A stretch of 6,343 bases of DNA from Candidatus Aenigmatarchaeota archaeon (GTDB taxonomy: Archaea > Aenigmatarchaeota > Aenigmatarchaeia > Aenigmatarchaeales > Aenigmatarchaeaceae). Positions 1 to 5,720 of the stretch are shown here, piece after piece. Where the stretch lies: assembly GCA_018221065.1 (NCBI GenBank), contig JAAOXY010000055.1, forward strand, positions 1 through 6,343, written 5' to 3'. A model generated the notes under the pieces. The model saw nothing but the letters and a program-made list of their open reading frames with translations, was not told the DNA's origin and made no database searches. Within the stretch, counting starts at the first letter, position 1. Each line of letters opens with the position of its first letter. The position numbers and the translations under genes are program-made.

Positions 1-429
1 ATGACAATCGCAGTAAACAATATAAGATTAGTTGTAATCTTTGCATTATTGAGCTTCCTATTTGGATCAGGAGCCATATTCATAATGGCGTGGAATGCAA
101 CAGTTGTTGGAACTGCAGTAGGACTTCTAATAAGACAAATTCAACAAAAAGGAGCATCATTACCAGTAGCATTGTTAAAAGGATTACCGTTAGGTACATC
201 TTACTATATTCTCCATCTCATACCAGAAATAGTATCATACTTCTTAGCTGCAATAGCGGGAGCTCTAATATCTTCTGCCATGACTAGATATGACAAATCT
301 TCAGATAAAGCAAGAAAACTCTTCATCATAGCAGGAGGTTTGTTATTGGTAGCGGTAATCATAATACTTCTTGCAGCTGCAATAGAAATCAATATCTCTC
401 ATATGATACAGTTGAGAGTGCAAGCATAG
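1..429 (+). CDS. SpoIIM-family (DUF95) integral membrane protein, probably 5'-truncated by the window edge
   Basis: The 142 readable residues are mostly hydrophobic. There are membrane segments at about 8-31, 35-45, 54-92 (probably two passes) and 107-127. The features I recognise as SpoIIM-like are an NN pair (6-7) leading into a helix rich in small residues, then N32-A33 with a following glycine, and the H72-x-x-P75-E76 signature. The family takes its name from a Bacillus sporulation protein, but archaeal members have no established role in sporulation; their function is unknown. Family members usually have another membrane segment and an external loop before this point, so the ATG at base 1 is likely an internal methionine. 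The stop TAG (427-429) lies 35 bases before FEN1. Nothing in the sequence links it functionally to its neighbours. I am fairly confident of the family and less so of the start. Confidence 0.68.
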   Translation: MTIAVNNIRLVVIFALLSFLFGSGAIFIMAWNATVVGTAVGLLIRQIQQKGASLPVALLKGLPLGTSYYILHLIPEIVSYFLAAIAGALISSAMTRYDKSSDKARKLFIIAGGLLLVAVIIILLAAAIEINISHMIQLRVQA

Positions 430-442
430 GTAAGTTTTAAAG
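429..442 (+). promoter_or_regulatory. Putative TATA box for leaderless FEN1 transcript
   Basis: TTTTAAA at 435-441 is centred 27 bases before the FEN1 ATG at 465, and a purine-containing GGTAAG stretch (429-434) sits in the BRE position. No Shine-Dalgarno match lies within 20 bases of that ATG. In archaea this geometry places the transcription start at or next to the A of ATG, giving a leaderless mRNA. This is inferred from spacing and composition only. Confidence 0.45.
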
Positions 443-464
443 AGATTGCCTCTAATCTACTTCT

Positions 465-1487
465 ATGGGAATTCAGATAGCTAAGATATTGCCTAAGACA
501 GAGATAGAACTGTCAGATCTTTCAAACAAAAGAATAGCAATAGATGCATTTAATTGGATGTATCAATTTTTATCAATAATTAGAGATAGAGATACAGGAG
601 AACCATTGAAAGATTCTAAAGGTAGAGTTACTTCTCATCTTTCAGGATTATTTTACAGAACAGCTAAATTATTAGAAGCAGGCATAAAACCTGTTTATGT
701 TTTTGATGGAAAACCACCAGAAATGAAATTTGCAGAAATTAAAGTGAGGAGAGAAAGACGTGCTGAAGCTGCAGAAATAATGAAAGAAGCAAGGAAAGCT
801 GGTGATACTGAAACTGTTAGAAAATATGCACAACAATCTTCTAGATTAAATCAAGACTTAATTGAAAGTGCAAAGGAACTTTTGAAATATATGGGTGTAG
901 CAGTAGTACAAGCTCCATCTGAAGGTGAAGCACAATGTGCATACTTTTGTAAAAATAAAGATGTTTATGCTGTTGCAAGTCAAGATTCTGACAGCCTCAT
1001 GTTTGGCACACCAAAATTAATTAGAAATTTATCAATAACAGGAAAAAGAAAAGTGCCAAGAAAAGATTCTTATTATGAAGTTAGACCGGAAATAATTGAA
1101 TTAAAAGAAGTTCTTAAAGAACTTGGTGTTAATCAAGAACAATTGATAACAATGGGTATTCTTGTTGGTACTGATTTTAATCCAGGAATAAAAGGAATCG
1201 GACCAAAGAAATCATTGTCTCTAGTAAAGAAAGAAAAGACTTTTGATAAAGTATTAGAAAAAGTAGAATGGAATACAGAGACTCCTGCTAAACAAATCTA
1301 TGACTTCTTTACAGATCCACCAGTCGATAAAAAAATAAAGATAAAATTCGGTATTCTTGAGCCAGACAAGATTAAAAAATTACTAGTTGATGATTTTGAA
1401 TTTTCAGAAACAAGAATAATGAAGGTTTTAGATAATCTGAAAAAGACTCAGCCTTCTAAAGGTTCATTGGGGAGTTGGATAAAATGA
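465..1487 (+). CDS. fen: Flap endonuclease 1 (FEN1/XPG family)
   Basis: This is a structure-specific 5' nuclease that removes 5' flaps during Okazaki-fragment processing and base-excision repair. At 340 residues it has the usual archaeal length. The start is fixed by the N-terminal MGIQI, because Gly2 is part of the active site in this family. Metal-binding acidic residues are all present: D27 (AIDAFN), D81 (VFDGKPP), E153 and E155 (EGEAQC), D174 and D176 (SQDSDSL), and D237 (GTDFNPG). The helix-hairpin-helix DNA-binding loop is GIKGIGPKK (241-249). The N domain spans roughly 1-105 and the I domain 120-260. The C-terminal tail (332-339, KGSLGSWI) stands where the PCNA-interacting PIP box belongs, but the expected Gln is Lys and the final aromatic is Ile. 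The last codon and stop overlap the next gene's ATG (ATGA, 1484-1487). Very confident identification. Confidence 0.97.
   Translation: MGIQIAKILPKTEIELSDLSNKRIAIDAFNWMYQFLSIIRDRDTGEPLKDSKGRVTSHLSGLFYRTAKLLEAGIKPVYVFDGKPPEMKFAEIKVRRERRAEAAEIMKEARKAGDTETVRKYAQQSSRLNQDLIESAKELLKYMGVAVVQAPSEGEAQCAYFCKNKDVYAVASQDSDSLMFGTPKLIRNLSITGKRKVPRKDSYYEVRPEIIELKEVLKELGVNQEQLITMGILVGTDFNPGIKGIGPKKSLSLVKKEKTFDKVLEKVEWNTETPAKQIYDFFTDPPVDKKIKIKFGILEPDKIKKLLVDDFEFSETRIMKVLDNLKKTQPSKGSLGSWIK
1471..1474 (+). promoter_or_regulatory. Weak Shine-Dalgarno supporting the ATG at 1484
   Basis: GGAG at 1471-1474, inside the last FEN1 codons, lies nine bases before ATG 1484. When aligned to the full AGGAGGTGAT consensus this is within one base of the register used by the other internal genes here. 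It supports ATG 1484 rather than the in-frame TTG at 1475. Confidence 0.45.
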
Positions 1488-2584
1488 GATTAAAGAAAGA
1501 AGAATCTCTAAAAGATTTAGTTACTTTCAAACCAAACAAACTAGAACCAATACATAATTGGTACTGGTATAAAGAAGGTTATTCTAAAGGATTTGTTGAA
1601 GTATTTCTAAAAAGATTCAAAGCAAATTCAAATTCATTAGTTCTAGATCCATTCGCAGGTGTTGGTACTACATCGTTAACATGTAAAGAATATGGTGTAC
1701 CATCAGTAGCTTTTGATGTTTCTCCTTTGACAGTTTTAGTCTCTAAAGTAAAGACAAGAGATTATGATATTGAAAAATTACAAGAAGCTGTTAAAGAAGC
1801 AGGTAAATGGAAATTTGTAAAACCAGACAAAATACCAAAAGATAAATGGTTGAAAAGAATTTTCTCAAAATATGCTTTAGAAGATATTGTATTTTATAGA
1901 GCAAAGATAGCAGAAGTAAAAGATGAAAAGATTAGAGATTTTCTTGCTCTTGCTTTGATAGATAGTGCAATGAAAAGTTCATTTGCATACAAAGATGGTG
2001 CATTTGTTAGGATAGTAAAAAAAGGTGTACCACCAGTAAAGAAAGTATTCAAATACAAAATACATAGAATGTTAAAAGATCTAAAAAAAGCAGAACTAAA
2101 TCCCGTACCAACTAAAGTTGAAGTTGGTGATGCAAGAGACATTGAATTAGAAGATGAATCTGTTGATTTTGTAATAACATCACCACCATATCTAAACAAA
2201 ATAGAATACACAAAAATCTATAAAACAGAATATGCTTTGTTCTTCAACCAACCAGAAACAAAACTAAGAGCTTTTGTTGGTTCGAGAGTAGAAGATTTTG
2301 GTGACATGCCACCTATAGCTGAAGCTTATTTTAAAGACATGACTCTTGTTATGAAAGAATTATACAGAGTGTGTAAGAAAGATGCAAAGCTAGCAATAGT
2401 AATTGGTGGTGGATGTTTCCCAGAAGGTGTGATAGAAGTTGATACAAAACTTGCAAACATAGCTCAAGATATTGGATTCAAAGTAGACAGAATATTAGTA
2501 GCAAGAGAAAATTGGTGTACAAAAAAGAGAGTAATAAAAATTGGAAAGATGAGAGAAAGTGTAGTTCTACTCAAGAAGTCGTAA
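1484..2584 (+). CDS. SAM-dependent DNA methyltransferase, N4-cytosine/N6-adenine class (TSPPY motif), no restriction partner
   Basis: A 366-residue exocyclic-amine methyltransferase. The SAM-binding motif is at 55-63 (DPFAGVGTT), followed by an acidic residue at the end of the next strand (AFDVSPL). The catalytic motif is T232-S-P-P-Y236 followed by LN, the version most often seen in N4-cytosine enzymes. The C-terminal MRESVVLLKK matches the RES-x-x-x-L ending common in this group. About 170 residues, Lys-rich, separate the SAM and catalytic motifs and may hold target recognition. The N-terminus has a distinctive HNWYWYKEG (24-32). No THUMP domain is visible, which argues against a Trm11/Trm-G10 tRNA methylase, although RNA substrates are not excluded. 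The start follows from the ATGA overlap with FEN1, implying translational coupling. No restriction endonuclease is nearby, so it looks like an orphan enzyme. Its 3' end overlaps pcm on the other strand. Target sequence unknown. Confidence 0.82.
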   Translation: MRLKKEESLKDLVTFKPNKLEPIHNWYWYKEGYSKGFVEVFLKRFKANSNSLVLDPFAGVGTTSLTCKEYGVPSVAFDVSPLTVLVSKVKTRDYDIEKLQEAVKEAGKWKFVKPDKIPKDKWLKRIFSKYALEDIVFYRAKIAEVKDEKIRDFLALALIDSAMKSSFAYKDGAFVRIVKKGVPPVKKVFKYKIHRMLKDLKKAELNPVPTKVEVGDARDIELEDESVDFVITSPPYLNKIEYTKIYKTEYALFFNQPETKLRAFVGSRVEDFGDMPPIAEAYFKDMTLVMKELYRVCKKDAKLAIVIGGGCFPEGVIEVDTKLANIAQDIGFKVDRILVARENWCTKKRVIKIGKMRESVVLLKKS

Positions 2585-3224
2585 ATCCATGTTTTCCAAT
2601 CAAAGGAACAAATACAAATGTTCCCATCTTAGATTCTTCAAAGTTATCTTCACCTATTTTGTTTATCACTAACATTTCTTGAACAAATCTATTGCCAACA
2701 GGTATTATTAATTTTCCACCAACTTTCAATTGTTTCTTAAGTTCAACTAGCATCTGTGGTGCAGCAGCAGTGACTATTACTCTATGAAAAGGTGCTTCCT
2801 TTTCTAAACCCTCTGTTCCATCTCCTTTGATAACTTTTACATTTTTGAATTTCTTTAGATTTTTTCTAGCCATCTTAACAAGTTCAGGTATCCTTTCTAT
2901 AGAATATACCTTACCAGTATCTCCAACCAATTTAGATAATATAGCAGTTTGCCAGCCAGAACCAGTTCCAATCTCAAGTATTTTATATCCCTTTCTTATC
3001 TCAAGAGCTTCAGTCATCATTACTACAGTGCTAGGTTGCGATATTGTTTGTCTATGACCTATAGAAACAGGAACATCATCATAAGCAGCCATTTCATTAT
3101 TTTTAGGAATAAATCCATGCCTAGGTACTTCTCTAAGTGCTTTCTCAATACGCTTAGATCTAAGAGTACCACTGTTTTTCATATGTTCTATGAGGTCTTC
3201 AAGCGCCAAATTCTTCTTAACCAT
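2571..3224 (-). CDS. pcm: Protein-L-isoaspartate O-methyltransferase
   Basis: Cytosolic repair enzyme that methylates L-isoaspartyl residues formed by spontaneous damage to Asn and Asp, using S-adenosylmethionine and allowing return to normal aspartate. At 217 residues it is of typical length. Family motifs in order: VPRHGFIP (33-40), the substrate-binding GHRQTISQP (56-64), SAM motif I ILEIGTGSGWQTA (82-94), a GDGTEG loop followed by HRVIVTAAAP, and a LIIPVG strand near 175-180. The usual GxGQTIS has His at its second position and Arg at the third, a mild variation. The gene is monocistronic in this window: it converges on the DNA methyltransferase with a 14-base overlap of coding 3' ends and diverges from the RuBisCO-pathway operon across 33 bases. 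No Shine-Dalgarno is seen before its ATG. High confidence. Confidence 0.95.
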   Translation of the reverse strand: MVKKNLALEDLIEHMKNSGTLRSKRIEKALREVPRHGFIPKNNEMAAYDDVPVSIGHRQTISQPSTVVMMTEALEIRKGYKILEIGTGSGWQTAILSKLVGDTGKVYSIERIPELVKMARKNLKKFKNVKVIKGDGTEGLEKEAPFHRVIVTAAAPQMLVELKKQLKVGGKLIIPVGNRFVQEMLVINKIGEDNFEESKMGTFVFVPLIGKHGFTTS

Positions 3225-3227
3225 ACA

Positions 3228-3233
3228 TTTATG
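3228..3233 (+). promoter_or_regulatory. Putative TATA box for the isomerase-RuBisCO operon
   Basis: TTTATG at 3228-3233 is centred about 27 bases before the ATG at 3258, the same spacing as the box before FEN1. There is no Shine-Dalgarno, so a leaderless start is likely. The box nearly touches the pcm start codon (3222-3224) on the opposite strand. Inferred from position and composition. Confidence 0.45.
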
Positions 3234-3243
3234 TTGTACTTTC

Positions 3244-3251
3244 TATATATT
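3244..3251 (-). promoter_or_regulatory. Putative TATA box for pcm
   Basis: Read on the minus strand, 3251 to 3244 gives AATATATA, centred about 23-24 bases upstream of the pcm ATG (A at 3224). It is a good TATA match but slightly closer than the other two boxes, so the transcription start may be at or just inside the ATG. It sits only seven bases from the start codon of the divergent isomerase gene. Confidence 0.4.
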
Positions 3252-3257
3252 CAATCT

Positions 3258-4067
3258 ATGCCTAAGACCCTTGATAGCCTAGAAGCTGAAATAAAATCTT
3301 TGAAAATCCAAGGTGCTAGATCAATAGCTCTAGAAAGCCTAAAATTCCTAAGAACACTTTCTAATAAAAAAGGATTTGGTAGAGAATTTGATAGAGCTCT
3401 AAAGAAGCTAGAAGCAGCCAGACCAACAGCAGTCATAGCTCATAATATCCTAGAAGAATTGAAAAAGGACAAGAGCAAGAAGACTATTGACAGACTAGTA
3501 AAAGGTCTAAATGAATTTCCAAAAAGAATTGGTGATAAAGGCTACAAGATAATAAAAAATAATTCTACCGTACTTACATTCTGTCATTCTTCTGAAGTTA
3601 TGGGTTTGCTAAGAACAGCAAAGAAAAACAAGAAGAAATTCTCTGTTATAGTTCCAGAGACACGTCCTCTGTATCAGGGACACAGAACAATGTCAGATCT
3701 AAAAGAAATGAAAGTTCCAGCAACTCTCATAGTTGACAGTGCAATAGCATCTATGATGAAAGATGTTGATATTATTATTATTGGTTCAGATGCAATGAGA
3801 AAGGAAGGAAATGTAAACAAGATAGGAAGTTTAGGATTATCTATAATTGCAAACAAATTCAAGAAAAAGATATATGTTGTTGGCGACTCTTACAAAATTG
3901 ACAATCGAAAGAAATTTATTATTGAAGAAAGACCAGCAGAAGAAGTTGCTAATATAAAAGGAAAGATTAAAAATCCTGCTTTTGATGTTACTACATGGAA
4001 ATATATTTACAGAGTAATCAATGAGAAAGGAATCTTTACTCCAACCAATGCTTTAAGATCGAGGTGA
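3258..4067 (+). CDS. Ribose 1,5-bisphosphate isomerase (eIF2B-alpha/beta/delta-like fold)
   Basis: Likely converts ribose 1,5-bisphosphate, made by AMP phosphorylase, to ribulose 1,5-bisphosphate, the RuBisCO substrate. Family features: RPTAV (55-59), the catalytic-type Cys109 in LTFCHSSEV, ETRPLYQG (134-141), the acid/base-type Asp178 in GSDAM, and GNVNKIGS (184-191). From memory, the characterised Thermococcus enzyme uses Cys133 and Asp202; the 69-residue spacing is identical here. At 269 residues it is shorter than that enzyme (about 320). The usual RGA near the N-terminus is QGA (18-20). The frame stays open upstream to 2949, but that part is antisense to pcm and non-family-like, so ATG 3258 at the start of the homologous region was chosen. 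It lies four bases before RuBisCO, which strongly supports R15P isomerase over the related translation-factor-like or methylthioribose-phosphate isomerase-type proteins. Confidence 0.87.
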   Translation: MPKTLDSLEAEIKSLKIQGARSIALESLKFLRTLSNKKGFGREFDRALKKLEAARPTAVIAHNILEELKKDKSKKTIDRLVKGLNEFPKRIGDKGYKIIKNNSTVLTFCHSSEVMGLLRTAKKNKKKFSVIVPETRPLYQGHRTMSDLKEMKVPATLIVDSAIASMMKDVDIIIIGSDAMRKEGNVNKIGSLGLSIIANKFKKKIYVVGDSYKIDNRKKFIIEERPAEEVANIKGKIKNPAFDVTTWKYIYRVINEKGIFTPTNALRSR

Positions 4068-4068
4068 T
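4061..4068 (+). promoter_or_regulatory. Strong Shine-Dalgarno for RuBisCO; decides start at 4072
   Basis: GAGGTGAT at 4061-4068 is an eight-base match to the anti-Shine-Dalgarno complement AGGAGGTGAT and overlaps the isomerase stop. Two ATGs follow directly, at 4069 and 4072. GGTG (4063-4066) to the second leaves five bases, exactly as in the two downstream genes; to the first leaves only two. This favours 4072. Confidence 0.75.
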
Positions 4069-4071
4069 ATG

Positions 4072-5349
4072 ATGAAAGGTGCGTATACAGGTTTTGTTAA
4101 TACAAGATACAAACCAACTAGTAATGATCTAGTTTGTAGTTTCTATGTTGAACCTGCTCGAGGAAAGACAATGAGACAAGTAGCAGAACATGTTGCAGGT
4201 GAAAGTTCTGTCGGTACTTGGACAGAAGTAGCGACAATGAGCCCAAAGATAAAAAAAATGGGTGCAAAAGTTTTCAAGATAAATGGAAACTGGATTAAAG
4301 TAGCTTATCCTTCCGAATTATTTGAACCAGGAAATATGCCTCAGATTCTAAGTTCCATAGCAGGAAATATTTATGGAATGAAATCATTGAAGAATCTTAG
4401 ACTCGAAGATATCCAATGGCCAAAGAAAATAATGAGATCATTCAAAGGACCACAGTTTGGAATAAAAGGAATAAGAAAATTCTTAGAAGTTGATAAAAGA
4501 CCTTTGTGTGGAACAATAATAAAACCAAAATTAGGATTAAATGAGATAGGTCATGCTCAAGTTGCATTTGAAGCATGGTTAGGTGGAATAGATATTGTAA
4601 AAGATGATGAAAACTTAACATCTCAATCATTTAATAGATTTGAAAAAAGAGTTAAAGAAACGCTAAGAAAAAGAGACAAAGCTGAAAGAAAGACTGGAGA
4701 AAAGAAAGTCTATATGCCAAACATTACTGCAGAAACAAAAGAGATGTTACGAAGAGCACACATTGTAAAAGAAAACAATGGAGATTATGTTATGGTCGAT
4801 GTTCTCACAGTAGGTTGGTCAGCTGTACAAACATTAAGAGATGAGATGCAAGATTTAAAATTAATTATACACGCTCACAGAGCAATGCATGGTGCTATAA
4901 CTAGAAACCCAAAGCACGGTATGTCTATGCTCGCAATAGCAGACATCGCAAGATTGATTGGTGTTGATCAATTACATATTGGAACCGTTGTTGGAAAGAT
5001 GGAAGGAAATAAAAAAGAAGTTGTTGCAATCGGTGAAGAGATAGAAAGAAAGTTCATCCAAGCAAAAGGTCACATACTTGCAGAAAAATGGGGAAATATA
5101 AAGCCTGTGTTTGCAGTTTGTTCTGGTGGTCTCCATCCAGGACTTATTCCAAAATTAGTTGATTATTTGGGTGAAGACATTATAGTTCAAGCTGGCGGTG
5201 GAGTGCATGGTCACCCAGGCGGTACAATGGCTGGTGCACATGCTATGCGTCAAGCAATAAATTCATTCAGAGATAATATTCCTCTTAAAGAATATGCAAA
5301 GACACATAAAGAATTAAAAGAAGCAATTGAAAAATGGGGATATATTTAA
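4072..5349 (+). CDS. rbcL: RuBisCO large subunit, form III-type (AMP-pathway RuBisCO)
   Basis: Carboxylates ribulose 1,5-bisphosphate to two 3-phosphoglycerate. Numbered from ATG 4072 (425 residues), essentially all active-site residues are present (spinach equivalents in brackets): E44 (60), T49-W50 (65-66), N99 (123), K151 (175) and K153 (177) in IIKPKLGL, K177 (201, carbamylated), D179 (203) and E180 (204) in VKDDE, H269-R270 (294-295), H273 (298), H302 (327), loop-6 K309 (334) in GTVVGKMEG, and S351 (379) in CSGGLHPG, then the GGGVHGHPGG phosphate site. It is thus a true RuBisCO rather than a form IV RuBisCO-like protein. The C-terminal IPLKEYAKTHKEL resembles form III enzymes. No long insertion lies between loop 6 and SGG, unlike methanogen II/III enzymes. 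No small-subunit gene is visible. Subtype (III-b, III-like or II/III) is unresolved. It follows the isomerase by four bases. ATG 4069 would add one Met. Confidence 0.96.
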   Translation: MKGAYTGFVNTRYKPTSNDLVCSFYVEPARGKTMRQVAEHVAGESSVGTWTEVATMSPKIKKMGAKVFKINGNWIKVAYPSELFEPGNMPQILSSIAGNIYGMKSLKNLRLEDIQWPKKIMRSFKGPQFGIKGIRKFLEVDKRPLCGTIIKPKLGLNEIGHAQVAFEAWLGGIDIVKDDENLTSQSFNRFEKRVKETLRKRDKAERKTGEKKVYMPNITAETKEMLRRAHIVKENNGDYVMVDVLTVGWSAVQTLRDEMQDLKLIIHAHRAMHGAITRNPKHGMSMLAIADIARLIGVDQLHIGTVVGKMEGNKKEVVAIGEEIERKFIQAKGHILAEKWGNIKPVFAVCSGGLHPGLIPKLVDYLGEDIIVQAGGGVHGHPGGTMAGAHAMRQAINSFRDNIPLKEYAKTHKELKEAIEKWGYI

Positions 5350-5371
5350 AGATTAATTACAGAATATAGAA

Positions 5372-5376
5372 AGGTG
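5372..5376 (+). promoter_or_regulatory. Shine-Dalgarno for the eight-cysteine protein; decides start at 5382
   Basis: AGGTG at 5372-5376 leaves five bases to ATG 5382, the same spacing as for RuBisCO and AMP phosphorylase. An in-frame GTG at 5376 would overlap the site itself, so it is rejected as the start. Confidence 0.65.
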
Positions 5377-5381
5377 TGTTC

Positions 5382-5720
5382 ATGAAGATACCAAAACTTA
5401 CAAAAACAGATATAATAGCAGTTGCAGCATTGGTAATATTCGTAGTTATAATGGCTATGCCAATTTACTTTCCAGCAACTGACTGCGAAGTAGCACGACC
5501 AGGATACGAGTGTGAAACAGCAAAGAATGTTATGATAGAGCACTGTGAATATTGGGGAGAATTTGAATGTGATACAAGTGCAGACAATAGTCTTCCGCAA
5601 GTCGAATGGTATTTAGAAAACTTATGTGACATAGCAAAAACACATGAATCATTAGACTGTGCAAATCTTAAACTAGCATGTAATCAAGTATCTGGTAAAC
5701 AGATCTGTCCTGGTGTATGA
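5382..5720 (+). CDS. Small membrane-anchored protein with an eight-cysteine outer domain, unknown function
   Basis: I do not recognise this 112-residue protein. A short Lys-rich N-terminus (KIPKLTK) precedes one hydrophobic segment at about 11-30, consistent with a signal anchor with the positive end inside. The remaining 80 or so residues are acidic and contain eight cysteines at 35, 44, 55, 63, 82, 93, 100 and 109, with none in the first 34 residues. The even number and extracellular prediction suggest up to four disulfides. The spacing (9, 11, 8, 19, 11, 7, 9) gives no CxxC or CxxCH, so haem c, ferredoxin or zinc-ribbon folds are unlikely. It is placed in the AMP-pathway operon, 32 bases after RuBisCO and directly abutting AMP phosphorylase, with a good Shine-Dalgarno. 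Base use resembles its neighbours. It could be a lineage-specific surface protein or an accessory to nucleotide uptake or sensing; both are guesses. Confidence 0.78.
   Translation: MKIPKLTKTDIIAVAALVIFVVIMAMPIYFPATDCEVARPGYECETAKNVMIEHCEYWGEFECDTSADNSLPQVEWYLENLCDIAKTHESLDCANLKLACNQVSGKQICPGV
5712..5715 (+). promoter_or_regulatory. Shine-Dalgarno for AMP phosphorylase inside the upstream gene's last codons
   Basis: GGTG at 5712-5715 lies within the codons for the final Gly-Val of the upstream protein, five bases before ATG 5721. The upstream stop TGA (5718-5720) directly abuts this ATG, so the two genes are probably translationally coupled. Confidence 0.6.

Noticed and set aside
1475..1483. 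TTG start for the DNA methyltransferase
   Set aside because: ATG 1484 forms the ATGA overlap with the FEN1 stop and has GGAG at a suitable distance; TTG would only add three residues.
1894..2211. Minus-strand open frame of 105 residues inside the DNA methyltransferase gene
   Set aside because: The forward frame carries the recognisable SAM and TSPPY motifs; the antisense frame is Ser/Phe-rich, as expected from reading Lys/Glu codons backwards.
2949..3257. Open frame upstream of the isomerase that would add 103 N-terminal residues
   Set aside because: It is antisense to the well-supported pcm gene, its residues are not family-like, and homology begins right after ATG 3258.
4442..4630. Leu/His-rich minus-strand open frame inside RuBisCO
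   Set aside because: It lies over the conserved KPKLGL and KDDE catalytic region and has no independent support.
4072..5349. RuBisCO-like (form IV) protein without carboxylase activity
   Set aside because: The carbamylated Lys, both metal acids, loop-6 Lys and the His/Arg/Ser substrate residues are all present at RuBisCO spacing.
5376..5381. GTG start for the eight-cysteine protein
   Set aside because: This GTG overlaps the AGGTG ribosome site that serves ATG 5382 at the spacing used by the neighbouring genes.
5350..5381. Possible riboswitch or terminator between RuBisCO and the small gene
   Set aside because: Only 32 bases, with no convincing hairpin or T-run; it contains just the ribosome site.
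5346..5600. Cys- and Tyr-rich minus-strand open frame of 84 residues
   Set aside because: It is a shadow of the eight-cysteine gene and the RuBisCO end; its composition comes from antisense reading and it has no ribosome site or promoter.
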